Shown: positions 13,098 to 23,965 of the stretch, piece after piece
How the letters are laid out: each line of letters starts with the position of its first letter
Position numbering within the stretch: the stretch's first letter is position 1
Origin: Cryptomeria japonica
Taxonomy: Eukaryota; Streptophyta; Pinopsida; Cupressales; Cupressaceae
NCBI RefSeq assembly: GCF_030272615.1
Contig: NC_081406.1
Location: forward strand, 171,514,361-171,578,360
Reading direction: 5' to 3'
Length of the DNA: 64,000 bases
Notes under the pieces: model-generated
Database searches by the model: none
What the model was told of the DNA's origin: nothing
Seen by the model: only the letters and a program-made list of their open reading frames with translations
Made by a program: the position numbers and the translations under genes

Positions 13098-14226
13098 TTT
13101 TTGTGAACCCGACATCTTATGTGCTTTATTCTAAAAAATCATTGCATATTTTTCATTTACAAGTTTAATTTTTCTGTAAACTTAGTGGTTAATTCATTCA
13201 AAACCCTAGTTTTTAAAAGTGAAATTGAACTTGTGTTTTGCAAAAAATTGCTATCTATTGTTTTAGATCTGAACATTGCTTTGTTTGTCAAATTCAATTT
13301 CGTCATCAATTTGCAAATCAAATTCACAAAATTAAGAGGTTAATTGTCAAACCCCTAATTTTCAAAAATCATCTTGAAATTGTGCAAAAATTGAATTCCC
13401 ATTTAATTTTTAGATTTGTGATTGTTTTCAGACTTATCTTCTATCCTACAATTCAAATTTTCAAATTCCCTCCTTTTTCAAAATTCAAAATTTCAGAAAT
13501 TAAGTGGTTAGGTTCTCAAACCCTAATTTTCAAATTTAATTGGATTTTGTGCAAATTTCTATCACTTACAATCAATTTAGTTTTCTAAACACTTTTCAAG
13601 GTGTCCCTATCCATTAGGTTTGACCCTTTTCAAATTCTCAATTCAATTCCTCATTTTTTCAGAACCCTAATAGGGTCCTATTTTCCCATTCAAACCTTCA
13701 TTTCACCTATCTAGAGATCGTAAAATTCACCATTTTTTGGGGGTTCTCTTTAAAATCATCGTAACTTTTATCCCTGACAATTTTGAAAAAATTTGGTCAG
13801 ACCGTGTGCACTTTCAACATGGTCCTTGGCTTTTTTCTCAAAATTTTGGGAGACTATTATGACCGTATTTAACAACTTAAATCCAGAAAATTGGGTGATT
13901 TTGTTGATTTTTGATCCCTCTAAAAAAAAAAAAATTACCTTCAAATTTCAAGAAATTTTTAAAAATTAAGTGGTTAATTATACTCCGCCTTGATTTTAAA
14001 AATTCTAATTTTATCAATTTTAAAATTAAGTGGTATCCCATGCATTGGCCCTAATTTTAAAATCCAATTTCCTTTCATTTATCACAAAATTACTTTTGGA
14101 AATTGTGTCATTTTCTTCTTTCAACAAAGTTCAAATTGTTTAATCATTATTTTCCCAAATTTAGCATTATTCAATTTTTGTACACTTTGTTCTTCTTTTT
14201 TAAATTCAAAATTTTCCCTCTAATGC
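13098..14226 (+). other. Gypsy-like element leader region
   Basis: This is a long AT-rich untranslated leader with repeated phrases of the type 'ttaagtggtta...aaaccctaattttcaaa' (about 13190, 13340, 13500, 13970). TTTGTGAACCCGACATC just after the LTR is in the position of a primer binding site, but I could not match it confidently to a tRNA 3' end. The frames in this region are low-complexity Phe/Ile/Lys translations. Confidence 0.5.
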
Positions 14227-17215
14227 ATGAGCTTCACCACTATTAGTCCTACCTATACTATCCCCGTTAGACGAAGCATTAGAATTAAGGCTTCCCAAGG
14301 TTTAATTACCGAGGAGATGGAGCAGAATTTGGGTGACTTATTCAATGAGGATCATGCTAATTCTTCCCATCCTAATCATGTCCCTATCTATCCAATTGAT
14401 GAATCCCATGATGAACAAGAAGAAGATTTGACTAGGGTTTCTATAGATCAACTTTCAAAATTGGACAATCAATTTGATAACTTTCAACAATGGATGTCCC
14501 AAGAATACCCTAATAGTGAAGCTCTTCCATTAATTAAAGGCCTTAAACACATTATTCAAAGTGATATGAATGGAATTGATATATTGCGTTGCATTGCACA
14601 TATTGTTGACTCTAATGTCATGCCTATAAAGAGTTGTGTTGAGAACTTAGGTTATTCACAACCTTCAAATCAAATCAATTCTTCTATTCCTTTGTCTACT
14701 CCAATGGCTAGTATTCCTACTTTCACTTCAAACATCATGGCTACATCAACCCAAAATGTCATCCATACAACCATTAGTCATGGGGGCAATCCATCTTCTT
14801 CATTTATCCTCCATCTTTACCTATGTTTTCAATAAGAATCCCTATTATCCCTCAACCAATAAATTTGACACAAGGGGGTAATTCATTCAACAATTTTATT
14901 CCTCCTTTAAGTGTTCCATTTCCTACTCATTCATCACCTATGCCTACTTATCACAATGTCCCACCACCTTATTCTCAATCCATACCTTCCTTCAATAATA
15001 TTACACCACCTTCTCAATCAACCATGTCTAACATCAATTCTTCTACCGAAGCAACCATTAACAATCTTCCTCAAACTGTGTCTTCCTTACAACAACAGAT
15101 TGCTTCCATGAGTAAATCCAAGTTTAGTGTGCCCACATTTGATGTTGCGATCCCACTTTCCCTTGATATTGTTAAAGTATTTCAACCTAAGCATGTTGAG
15201 CTCCCTCAATTGGAACTCTATAATGGAAAAGGTGATCCTCTCACACATGTTAAAACATTTCAAACCTTGTGTACCGATTTTTCTTATGATCAAAGATTAC
15301 TTGAAAAATTGTTTACAAGAACTCTAAGAGATAAGGCTTTACTATGATATTTATATTTGCCTTCTTATTCTATACTTCTTTTCAACAATTAGCAAATGCT
15401 TTCATTCAACAATTTCAAAACAACGTTGGTCCTACAATCACTTTGATTGATTTAATGCATTGTAAACAAGGTGTTAAAGAAAAAGTGACTAATTTCATTG
15501 GTAGATATAAGAATTTGTGTGCTCAAATTTCTTTTTTTGTACCTGATAATGATATTCAAATAATTTTCATTTCTAATTTGCAAAAAGATATCATGCAAAA
15601 TCTTCTTTTGTCTGAGTTTACTTCCTTTCTGTAGTTGTGTGCAACACTCCACAATTATCAACTGACTGTGAGTCAAATGGAGCAATCTACTCCTATGGCT
15701 CCAAGTGATAAGGGGGATAGTGCTCAACAATCATTTGTGAAGTTCAAGCCAACAAAAATCTTCATCAAGTTCAATGATACAATCAACAACAATGTGAATG
15801 CTACAACATGTGTGCCTCCTATTTCTAAATTCTTTAAAAGAGAAAGAAAATTTACTCCTTTGAATGAATTTTTACATAGTATTATATCTCAATTGTTACA
15901 AAGAAATGCTATCAAACTTCCTCCTATCAAACCAAGTGACCCATCTAAGCTTGTGTCCCCTTATTTTGATAGCAATTCCTTTTGTCAATTTCATCTTCAG
16001 CCTGGTCATGATACTGCGAAATGTTTTGCATTGAAAAGTAAGATTCAAGATTTGATTGATAATAATACTATATTCGTGGCATGTGTGAATGATAATGGAA
16101 ACAAATTAGCAGCTCCTCTTAATCAAAATCTTAAGATTTTTACTGATCATTTTCCTTCTCATACCTCTAACGTGATTGAGGTTGAACATACCTCTTTCTC
16201 TCCTTCTGATCTTACTACCACAACTCCAAATTTGGTGAACATGGTAGAGAAATAAAAGATGCCTAAGGATCCTTGTATTACATTCAACCCTAGTGAGACC
16301 ATTAGGGCACTCGATGGGCCTTCATACATAGTTGTGAAGGTTAAAAACATACCTTGTATCATGGTGCGCTTATTGATCCCTCTTGCATGGTTAATGTCAT
16401 CATTGAGGAATATCTCTTCACTTTACTATTGCATAAACCGATCTATGATTACTCTAATGTGGTTGTGAAGTTATTTGATGGATTCTCTTGTCCTACCATT
16501 CGTTCTATCACCCTTCCTGTTGAAGTTCACACTAAATCTATGGATGCCCACTTTGCTATTATTCCTTCTTCCAAGCAATTCCATGTGAAGTTGGGCTACC
16601 CTTGGCTATCTTCCATGAAGGCTATTTCTTCTCCAATTCACAAGTGTTTGAAATTTCCCCATAATAGATAAATCATAACCATGAACCATAGCTTATTTCG
16701 CCCATCTGAAAGAAGCCCTAGTGTTCCTATTGATCTCTTTTGGCCAATTTCAATCTCTTCCACAAAGTAGCGATGCTATTTTCCAATCTTATAAAAAATG
16801 GAAGACTGATATGATCTTATCCTTGAGTCAACCTAGATCCCCAACACTTGACATTCCTATCCTTCTTGAAGATGAAATCCTTCCCCTAACGCATAGGACT
16901 AATCTTCCTCCTAAGGAAAATCCTCAACCTACTCCTATGGATGTGACTATGCCTTCTTCTATGAAGAACAACAATATTCCTCCTAAGGTTAGACCTGTAC
17001 CACCTCCTCATGATGGACCTAATCTCCTTCCTACACCTAATATTCCTCCTTTATATGGTGCAATTCTACCTCTTTTCTCTTATAGAGAGAAGAGGCTTAG
17101 CTCTCCTCTTGTCCAGCCTACAAGACCTCAACCGAAACCTTCAACTATCAAAGAGGAGATTGTTCCTCCTTTCATAAATATCCCTCCTCCTTCTCAGTCT
17201 TTTGCTAAGACTTGA
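14227..17215 (+). pseudogene. Gypsy-type gag and protease-like remnant
   Basis: A decayed frame starts at ATG 14227. An N-terminal region of about 200 residues ends at a frameshift near 14805. A Pro/Ser-rich linker follows (14823-15100). The capsid-type gag domain (about 15120-15630) begins at LPQLELYNGKGDPLTHVKTF and continues through NAFIQQFQNNVG. The segment FCQFHLQPGHDTAKC (about 15980) looks like the Cys/His signature common in plant Gypsy gag. At about 16350-16670, GALIDPSCMVNVI then LGYPWL resembles the retropepsin-like domain, but the D-S/T-G triad reads D-P-S. A Pro-rich tail (16721-17215) follows. Breaks: frameshifts near 14805, 15370 and 16350, and stops at 15345 and 15632. No reverse transcriptase, RNase H or integrase is present, so the element is non-autonomous. 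Confidence 0.8.
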
Positions 17216-18471
17216 CAAAATCATTGTGCGAGAGACCACTGATGATGGCATCATGGTCGAGCTCATGAAGTTGTTCCTCAAACTATTCAATCTCCCAAGA
17301 TTCCAATAGTTGATATGATTCCCTTTTCTCCTAAGCAAGATGTTGAACCTACATCTCCAAATCATAAATTGTAAAAAACATATGATGGTTTTACTCCTAT
17401 TAATGTTCGCCCTCCTCTGTCTATAAATCTTGATCAAGAAATGAGTGAAAATGTTATTCATGATGGCAATACAACTCCTAATGCTTCTGATAGGACTATG
17501 AATATGTTGATGTGGAGAAGCATTTATTAACTAAATTTTCACAAACCCTAATCCTAGCTCCTAGAATTGAACAAAGTGATTTAGCCCATGAGCATAGTCC
17601 TTGTTTGGATCTTGTGATATCTCTATCTGCTGTTCTTGATGTTGCTCCTTTGGTATGTTGTTCACCTTCTTGAAATAGTGATCAGCAAGATCAAGAGGCA
17701 GATGTCATGCTAGATTAGCAATATTAGCATTGTAGATCTTCTTTCTCTCTCCTTTCTTTCTCTTTTATGACTATTCTTCTATATGTATCCCTGTTCTTTT
17801 ATTTTTCCATTAATGTCTACTTGAGGACGATGCAAAGCATTGAGATATCTTTTGGTCTCTTTCATGTTGACTCGAACGACATCCTCTCTTCCCTTTCTTC
17901 TAAGGTAGTGTCATTTCTTTGAGGAATGTCGATCATTATATCCACATATACATATATGATATACATGAGTTATCATACAACATACTGACCTTGAAGAAAG
18001 TGAAACTACCTCATGTTTTGTGCTCATTATCCTTCGGTTTATTCCTTGAATGGGGGCTAAATCCTTGTGATAACTTGCCCCCTCTCTCTTCTCTCTCTCT
18101 TGGGTGTATCCTACCTTAAATTAATCTCCCCCAATAAGGCACATGCGATCTCTTTAATGTGGGGGCATACACTCCACTCATATTTTCCTTCTTGATACTT
18201 AGAATGATTTAGTGAATGTATCTTTGCTTTATAATTTTGATATCTTCTTTTTCTTGACTCATAGTGAGGGGAACCTTGCTACTTGCAGTCATGGTTTTCT
18301 CTTCTTGATCTTCCCTTTTACTTTGTCAATTGATGTCGTAAGATCCTAAGTCCACTGGGGGCTTGGTGCATCTTGCCTCCTTGACGTGGTAGAAGTTTTT
18401 CAATCTTGTTTCCTTGTACTTTACTGACAGTATTGGCATGCGCTTATACTCCCGCTAAAGTGGGGGCTAAA
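17216..18471 (+). other. Gypsy-like element 3' non-coding region with purine tract
   Basis: In an autonomous element this stretch would lead into reverse transcriptase, but nothing with RT or integrase character can be read in any frame. The wording is still proline-codon rich to about 17560, then becomes non-coding. AAAGTGGGGGCTAAA at about 18457-18471 abuts the 3' LTR and fits a polypurine tract. A similar GTGGGGGCATA at about 18160 may be a second one. Confidence 0.6.
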
Positions 18472-19559
18472 TGTAGTGTCATAAAATTGTGACCCTTGCT
18501 ATTTGCAACCATATTAGGGTCTTCACATTGGTGATTCAAATCCCCAAGCCTAATCAAAGACCCAAGACTTGCTCAACCCCCAGAAACTGCCTTTTTTTGC
18601 TCTCCGTACTGCCTGAACCTGCTTCCTGTCCTGAGACAAGGGCAGGATAGGGGCGTGGTACCCCTTTCATCCTAGGACATGGGTGTGGTTCCCTTGTCCT
18701 TGTCCTATTTTGGGGGCCCCTCTGTCTTATCTTTGCATTGGACAATTTCATAAAGTGAGAAAAACCTTCCATATGTCGGCATGTGATGGAAAATCGGTCA
18801 ATAAACCCTAATTGATGAGTATATAAGTCGCATTTGTCCTCTCATTTGCATAATTTGAAAAAATTTCAATGAGTTCAAGAAGTTCAATAATCAATAAGGT
18901 GGGCATGAGATCAAGCATTCAAGAGCATTCAAGTGTTCAAGCATTGAGCATTCCCAAGTCTCCTTCAAGGCTAGGTGTTGCATTCAAGTCAAGGATTCAA
19001 CCATTGAAGAGGAGACCCCTTTCAAAATTCAATTCATTACAAGCAAATCTATCTACATTCTATCTACAACCTCCCTTGAGGTTGCAGGTGCGCGACTGTG
19101 TTTGTAGATTTGGACTCCATTTGCAGAGGCGAAAAATCCCTTTTTTGTTTCGCGGATTTTTTGGAAGATCGTGGACACATTCAACACAATCCTGACAACT
19201 TTTCCTCAAATTTGTAGGGCTTCTTTGTCTCAAGATATTATAACCAGATCCAGGTACACAACTTCATCTCACACTTCTATCTCGAGTTATAATCAATTCT
19301 TTGCTACTTTTACACTTAACATAATTCAATCATTTTCCATTCTAAAAGAGGGGTTAGCTTTACATTTCTATTCCATTATCAATTCATTTAGTATTCAATC
19401 TCTTCCCTAAGAGATTGGATCTAGTGAATCCCCCCCTTTTAAATTTAATGTGAATAAGGTGTTTGAAGGGAAATCCGCAGTGAAACTTTCATCTCTCCTC
19501 AGAGGGAAGAAAAGATTTCCTCTTAATCTCTCCATCATTCACTCTTTTTCACCATTACA
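18472..19559 (+). repeat. 3' LTR of Gypsy-like element
   Basis: This 1088-bp repeat runs from TGTAGTGTCATAAAATTG to CCATTACA and corresponds to 12053-13097. It contains an extra segment near 18640-18700 relative to the 5' copy. It is followed by ACACC (19560-19564), the probable right target duplication. Confidence 0.9.
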
Positions 19560-19564
19560 ACACC

Positions 19565-20089
19565 AAATATTAAGGCCTTTGTTTTAAACAAGTGGAAAAT
19601 AGAAAAATAGAGAAAACATATAAAACATACATGTTCCTTATGTATTGATGTCCTCATTTCAACAAAAAAAAAGAATTTAATCAAATGCATACAAAAAATG
19701 TTACGCGAGATGACATACACCTCTATCCAAATTACAATTACCCTAACTCCAAAAATTAAAAAATACATGCAACAAAAAATATGAAAAAAAATCCATGCAC
19801 TAGACATTGGTGTGAGAAATCTATATTTTGAAAATTAGAGATTATCCTTTCTACCAAAAACGTTATACATGAAGACATAAACATCACTTTTAAAAAATGT
19901 TATTAAAAGTTACATAAAAATATTTACAATTATTTCTAAAATTTTAAAATTAGTATATTTTAAGAATCTACACACAAAATCTCTTACAAATCACTAGGTT
20001 TCATCATCTTCAAATTCTCAATGGGTTAGATGTTATAGGCATCCAAAAGGAAGGGATTAAACTGGTTTAGATGGTTTAGATGTTATACT
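19565..20089. other. AT-rich sequence
   Basis: No supported feature. It might include the decayed continuation of the minus-strand LINE to its right, but no reverse transcriptase motif could be read. Confidence 0.4.
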
Positions 20090-20730
20090 CTAAATTAATC
20101 CACTTTCTTTAAGAAAGGAAGAGAATTGATAAATAACTTCTTCACTAATTTCTTGAGATGAAGATAATTGAATACATTGAGAAGAGAAAATGGAGGAAAT
20201 GGCATTATTTTGTCTACTACCCTTAATCTAGTTATGAAAAAAAAGTATTTGATCTCCCTCCTAGAGCCAAGTGATCTTAAAGTTCCATTTCTAAAATAAC
20301 TCTTTTCGCAATTCCCATTCATGAAGCTCTTTGGCAAGAGAGAATTTCTCCAAAAAAAATTCTTTAGTTACATCTATTTTTTAAATTTGAAAAGTTGTTT
20401 CATCAAATTTTTTTTGCACTTGTTTCTTTTGCATTGGAAGATTACCAAAACCCAAATTTATTCCATTGTTTAAGTTTAAAATTAATAAATTAATATTTTT
20501 TTAAAAAGGAATACATTGCATTACCATAGGAGGGCTTGCCCTCCAGTCATCAAAATTCCATATTCTCTTTGATTTCCCAATAGAAAACCTAAAATTAGTT
20601 GAATGGTGATTTTTAAAGGAATTAAAAAAAGAGAGGAAGAAATTTAATGGGCTAATGATCAGAACCATACCAATACAAAATTTTAGATGAATTTATCAAA
20701 ACTATCCTCATTCCATTTAGATGATACTAA

Positions 20731-20889
20731 TATTGCAAGGTATGCGCCCTTGGTCTCCTTATGTTGTGCAGTGCAATGCTCGGGTTTGTGACATGGCTTA
20801 GTCGCCTTCTATGGATTCTCTAAGTTTAGTGGTTGTATCAAGCATTAACAGGTCGATATTTTGGTGCAATGGCAACCATACTTCTAACA
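20731..20889 (+). repeat. 5' LTR of 375-bp miniature LTR retrotransposon
   Basis: This 159-bp direct repeat starts TATTGCAAGG (TG mutated to TA) and ends CTTCTAACA. It is highly similar to 20947-21105, which has exactly the same length. It is flanked on the left by ACTAA (20726-20730). Confidence 0.88.
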
Positions 20890-20946
20890 AGTAGTATCAG
20901 ATCTTGGGTCATAGGTTCACACCCCCTCGCTTCTGCTGGGGGGGAT
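20890..20946 (+). other. 57-bp internal domain of mini LTR element (primer site and purine tract)
   Basis: The whole interior is 57 bp. It starts with TAGTATCAGATC (20892-20903), close to the Met-tRNA primer site TGGTATCAGAGC, and ends with a CTGGGGGGGAT purine tract touching the second LTR. There is no room for any gene, so it must be moved by proteins of another element. The segment GGTTCACACCC could suggest a pol III B-box, but the LTR, primer-site and purine-tract organisation explains the structure better. Confidence 0.85.
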
Positions 20947-21105
20947 TGTTGCAAGGTGTGCACCCTTGGTCTCCTTGTGTTGTGTAGTGAAACACTCGGG
21001 TTTGTGACATGGCTTAACTGCCTCCTATGGACTCTATAAGTCTAGTGGTTGTATCAGGCATTAACAGGTCAATCTTTTGGTCCAAAGACAACCATACTTC
21101 TAACA
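20947..21105 (+). repeat. 3' LTR of 375-bp miniature LTR retrotransposon
   Basis: This 159-bp repeat runs from TGTTGCAAGG to CTTCTAACA and is followed by ACTAA (21106-21110), identical to the left flank. On both sides the host sequence is the minus-strand LINE endonuclease reading, interrupted between LEHMDRVF and VSSKWNEDSF. This fixes the insertion point. Confidence 0.9.
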
Positions 21106-22349
21106 ACTAAAAACCCTATCCATATGCTCCAAAATAGAAGCAAAGGCACATATTCTATCGTTCCAAGCATAAATGCTTCCACTTGGTTTATTATCCACAA
21201 GATTAAGAAAATAAACATTTTCTCAAAATAAAGGAAAAGAAGAATCAAGTCTACTCAAGGCCCCAAGTTTTTTTATCAAGTGAAATAATAGAATTAAAAT
21301 CCCTAGCCAAAATATTGAATTAACAAACTGAATATGTGACCACAAAAAACCTTACCTTCAAAATCCATAGGTGCATAAATATTAGATAATATATTTTGAT
21401 TAATAAAATCAAAATATGTACCTACCAAAGATAAATAATGTATATACATTAACCAAGAGAATGGTGTAATTTGAGAAGGGTCTCACAAACAAGCTAAAGT
21501 GGTACTATTAAAGCCTTGTACACTCATACATTGACTGCCTTTCCACAACAAAACAAACATATTTTGGAGGTGCATTTTGATGAGGGTCCCATAAGCAAGC
21601 TAAACTATAGTTGACAAAGGTTAATTTCTTGAAGGAAAATAAATCTTTATGAATATGAATTTGGTCCAGAGATCTTGAACATCCTTTTGATGACTAAAGC
21701 TATTGAAACTCCTGGTATTCCATGAGATAACAATCATTTTTGAAGGAGAGAGAAGTGGGAATATAAAGTATGAATCACTCCAGTTTTAATTAATGTTCCC
21801 TTATAATTTACCCTTTATCCTAAATATTTTTCTTCTTTTTAATGGTCTTTTGTTGAAGGCCAAATGGAGTAGAATTTTTATTTTTATTATTAACACCATC
21901 TTTAACTCCAATATCATGAAGGGTCATGGATATAGCACAATTTGTAGATTCTTTAACTATAACATTATTCAAAACAAGAATCACAGTATTCAGATACATG
22001 CTAAATAAAATAGCTCCAATTTTTTTACCAAACCCTTCCTAAGGTAACAATTACACTTTAGATTGATTTTGGTTTTTTGGCAGTTGGATAAGGGAAGAAC
22101 CAAGACGTAATAATTCCTAAATGATTGAGTTCTATTCAACAAAAGTATCTAAAGTATTTTTTACCAAAGTAGAATCAAAATCCTCAAAATATTATAGAAT
22201 ATCAAATTTATTATTTGAATTCTCCTTAGTTAAATTCATTTCTTGATGTATATTAGTGGACATCCTCTATTGAAAATATCACACAGGAATAAAACTATTT
22301 GAGCTGGGCATTTTAGTATCAATTAGGGCTTTCCATTTTGCATTTACAA

Positions 22350-22560
22350 TTTCTTTGTCCATAGAAAAAATTACTAGGGAGAAAGAGCCTTAAAAACTCA
22401 TTTTTGACAATTACTTGAAAGATGCTTATAATTATGACATAGACAACATTTGAAAGGAAGAGTTTCATAATCCACCTATTGGATCCAACTCATATTTCCC
22501 AAGGGTAATTGTATCAAAATTCTAGATCAAAACGGTGTCTTAAGTGACAATTTTTCTTCC
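22350..22560 (-). pseudogene. L1-type LINE ORF1 zinc-knuckle remnant
   Basis: On the minus strand the reading YETLPFKCCLCHNYKHLSSNC (split here around 22440-22490) shows C-x2-C, H and C spacing of the zinc knuckle. In plant LINE ORF1 proteins this follows a conserved Y-E-x-L-P motif. It lies upstream, in transcription order, of the ORF2 endonuclease at 21737, as expected for a LINE. The rest of ORF1 is not readable. Between ORF1 and ORF2 (21740-22340) only decayed sequence is visible. Confidence 0.62.
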
Positions 22561-22699
22561 AAAATTAGGGAAAAATAATCTTAGATGAGAAACTAAAGAT
22601 ATTTACACTCTAAATTTGAAGACATGACAAGAAAAAGAATCATAAATTGCATTGAATATACTTTCTAAACTAGTAATTTATTTTGAAAATGTGAAGATT

Positions 22700-23641
22700 A
22701 AGGGTTTAAAATAGGGGGAGCACATAAAGTGATCTTGTTTTTCTAATAAAAAAAGAACATAAGAACAATCTTTGGTGTGCTCTCCCTAAAATGTTAACTT
22801 TTTTTTTTTTTAATATTTCAAAAACTATTTTGATAAAAAATTAGCTAACACCATGTAGTTTATGCCAATTTTTTTGTTAAATTTTTTATTGAATATATAA
22901 CTTTTTACCAGTTATCAAATGGAATTATCTTGAAAATTAAAAATTGAGTGTGCTCCTTCCTAAATTTTTGAAAACTAATTGATAGTTTTAATGTGTGTAG
23001 AATAAAGTTTAGATTGTAAAAAAATGGTTTTTTCAAATTTTGATGAACAAGTAAAAAGAAAACTAAAATTACCATACATAGGTTTTTTCTCAAAAAATGG
23101 AGACACTAGAAATTAAAAAAGTTAAATATGAAAACTTTAAACATATTTTAAATGTAGAAAAAAATACATGGTAAGAAAACTAAGAGAGATGTCAAAATTG
23201 TGGTTATTTTTTAACCTGACATTGAAAGACGTGTAAACCTAATGGAGAGCACATTCAAGATTTAGATGATTTTCATTATTTTTGTAAAAAACATATCTTA
23301 GGATGTTGACACACAAGTCCAAAATTTTAGGTTGGATGCCCAAGTCAAATCCATCTCTAAGGGTTGACAATGCACACTTCCATCCTTGAGAGCACTATTA
23401 CAAAATTTAAAAATCCAAAACATGGAACTAAAAACACAATACCCTTTCCTACCTACTTTCTACTACTAATTTCCTCTTCAACCTTTCCATCAAACATAAT
23501 TCCTCTCCCCTTATGTGGGTATGTGCATGGAAATAAAGATAAATGGAGGTCGAAAAGGAAAAAAAATAAATTCTTTTTTAAAATGATCTAAATATAAGTT
23601 CTGATAATTAATTTAAGATATTTACACTCAATTTATCAAAA
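22700..23641. other. AT-rich sequence
   Basis: No gene supported. The short frames at 22905-23093 (-) and 23364-23591 (+) have no motif. The 5' end of the LINE may lie here but cannot be placed. Confidence 0.4.
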
Positions 23642-23646
23642 CTTGT

Positions 23647-23965
23647 TGAAGAAGTTGAGAAAATACAACTTTTGAGATCCCAAGAGCACCTGCAAGCAAA
23701 ATACTTGTCACAAGAGAAGATTGGAGACAAAAACACAATAATGGCCTTGAAGAGAAAATTATCATTCAAAGAGGAAATTAGTTAAATGAAAAAGTACAAT
23801 ACAATCCTTATAAAAGGATAATAGCAACCCTAAAGAAACCCTAAAGGGATAATGTGTATTTAATACCTACAATATTATTAAATGCCTAAGTTTAGCTTAA
23901 GCGTAGAGTATAATAGACTAATAATTAAATAAATAATTATTAGCTAACACAAGATAACTCTAACA
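23647..23965 (-). repeat. 3' LTR of minus-strand non-autonomous LTR element
   Basis: This 319-bp copy matches 25726-26081. On the minus strand the LTR reads TGTTAGAGTTATC to CAACTTCTTCA. It is preceded in transcription order by the purine tract AAGGGGGGG at about 23966-23974. The left flank is CTTGT (23642-23646). Confidence 0.92.

Larger units (their letters stand above)
20090..21737 (-). pseudogene. L1-type LINE ORF2, endonuclease and linker remnant
   Basis: The minus-strand reading starts at ATG 21737 with MIVISWNTRSFNS, the first block of plant L1 apurinic endonuclease. It continues with NIYAP then DFEGKVF (about 21360), DNKPSGSIYAWNDR and LEHMDRVF (about 21130-21190), then YGSDH followed by a stop and PI (about 20660). 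Past the endonuclease come KLKQWNKFGFGNL (about 20440), EKFSLAKELHEWELRKELF (about 20310) and WLxEGDQILFFHN (about 20255), the spacer ahead of the reverse transcriptase. The frame is broken by many stops and shifts, and by the 375-bp LTR mini-element at 20731-21105. The RT core is not recognisable. Confidence 0.78.

Noticed and set aside
20862-20924. tRNA-derived SINE: TGGTGCAATGG (A-box-like) and GGTTCACACCC (B-box-like) about 42 bp apart
   Set aside because: The two 159-bp direct repeats, TG...CA ends, primer site, purine tract and ACTAA target duplications describe a mini LTR retrotransposon. The box-like words span the LTR/internal border and are probably chance.
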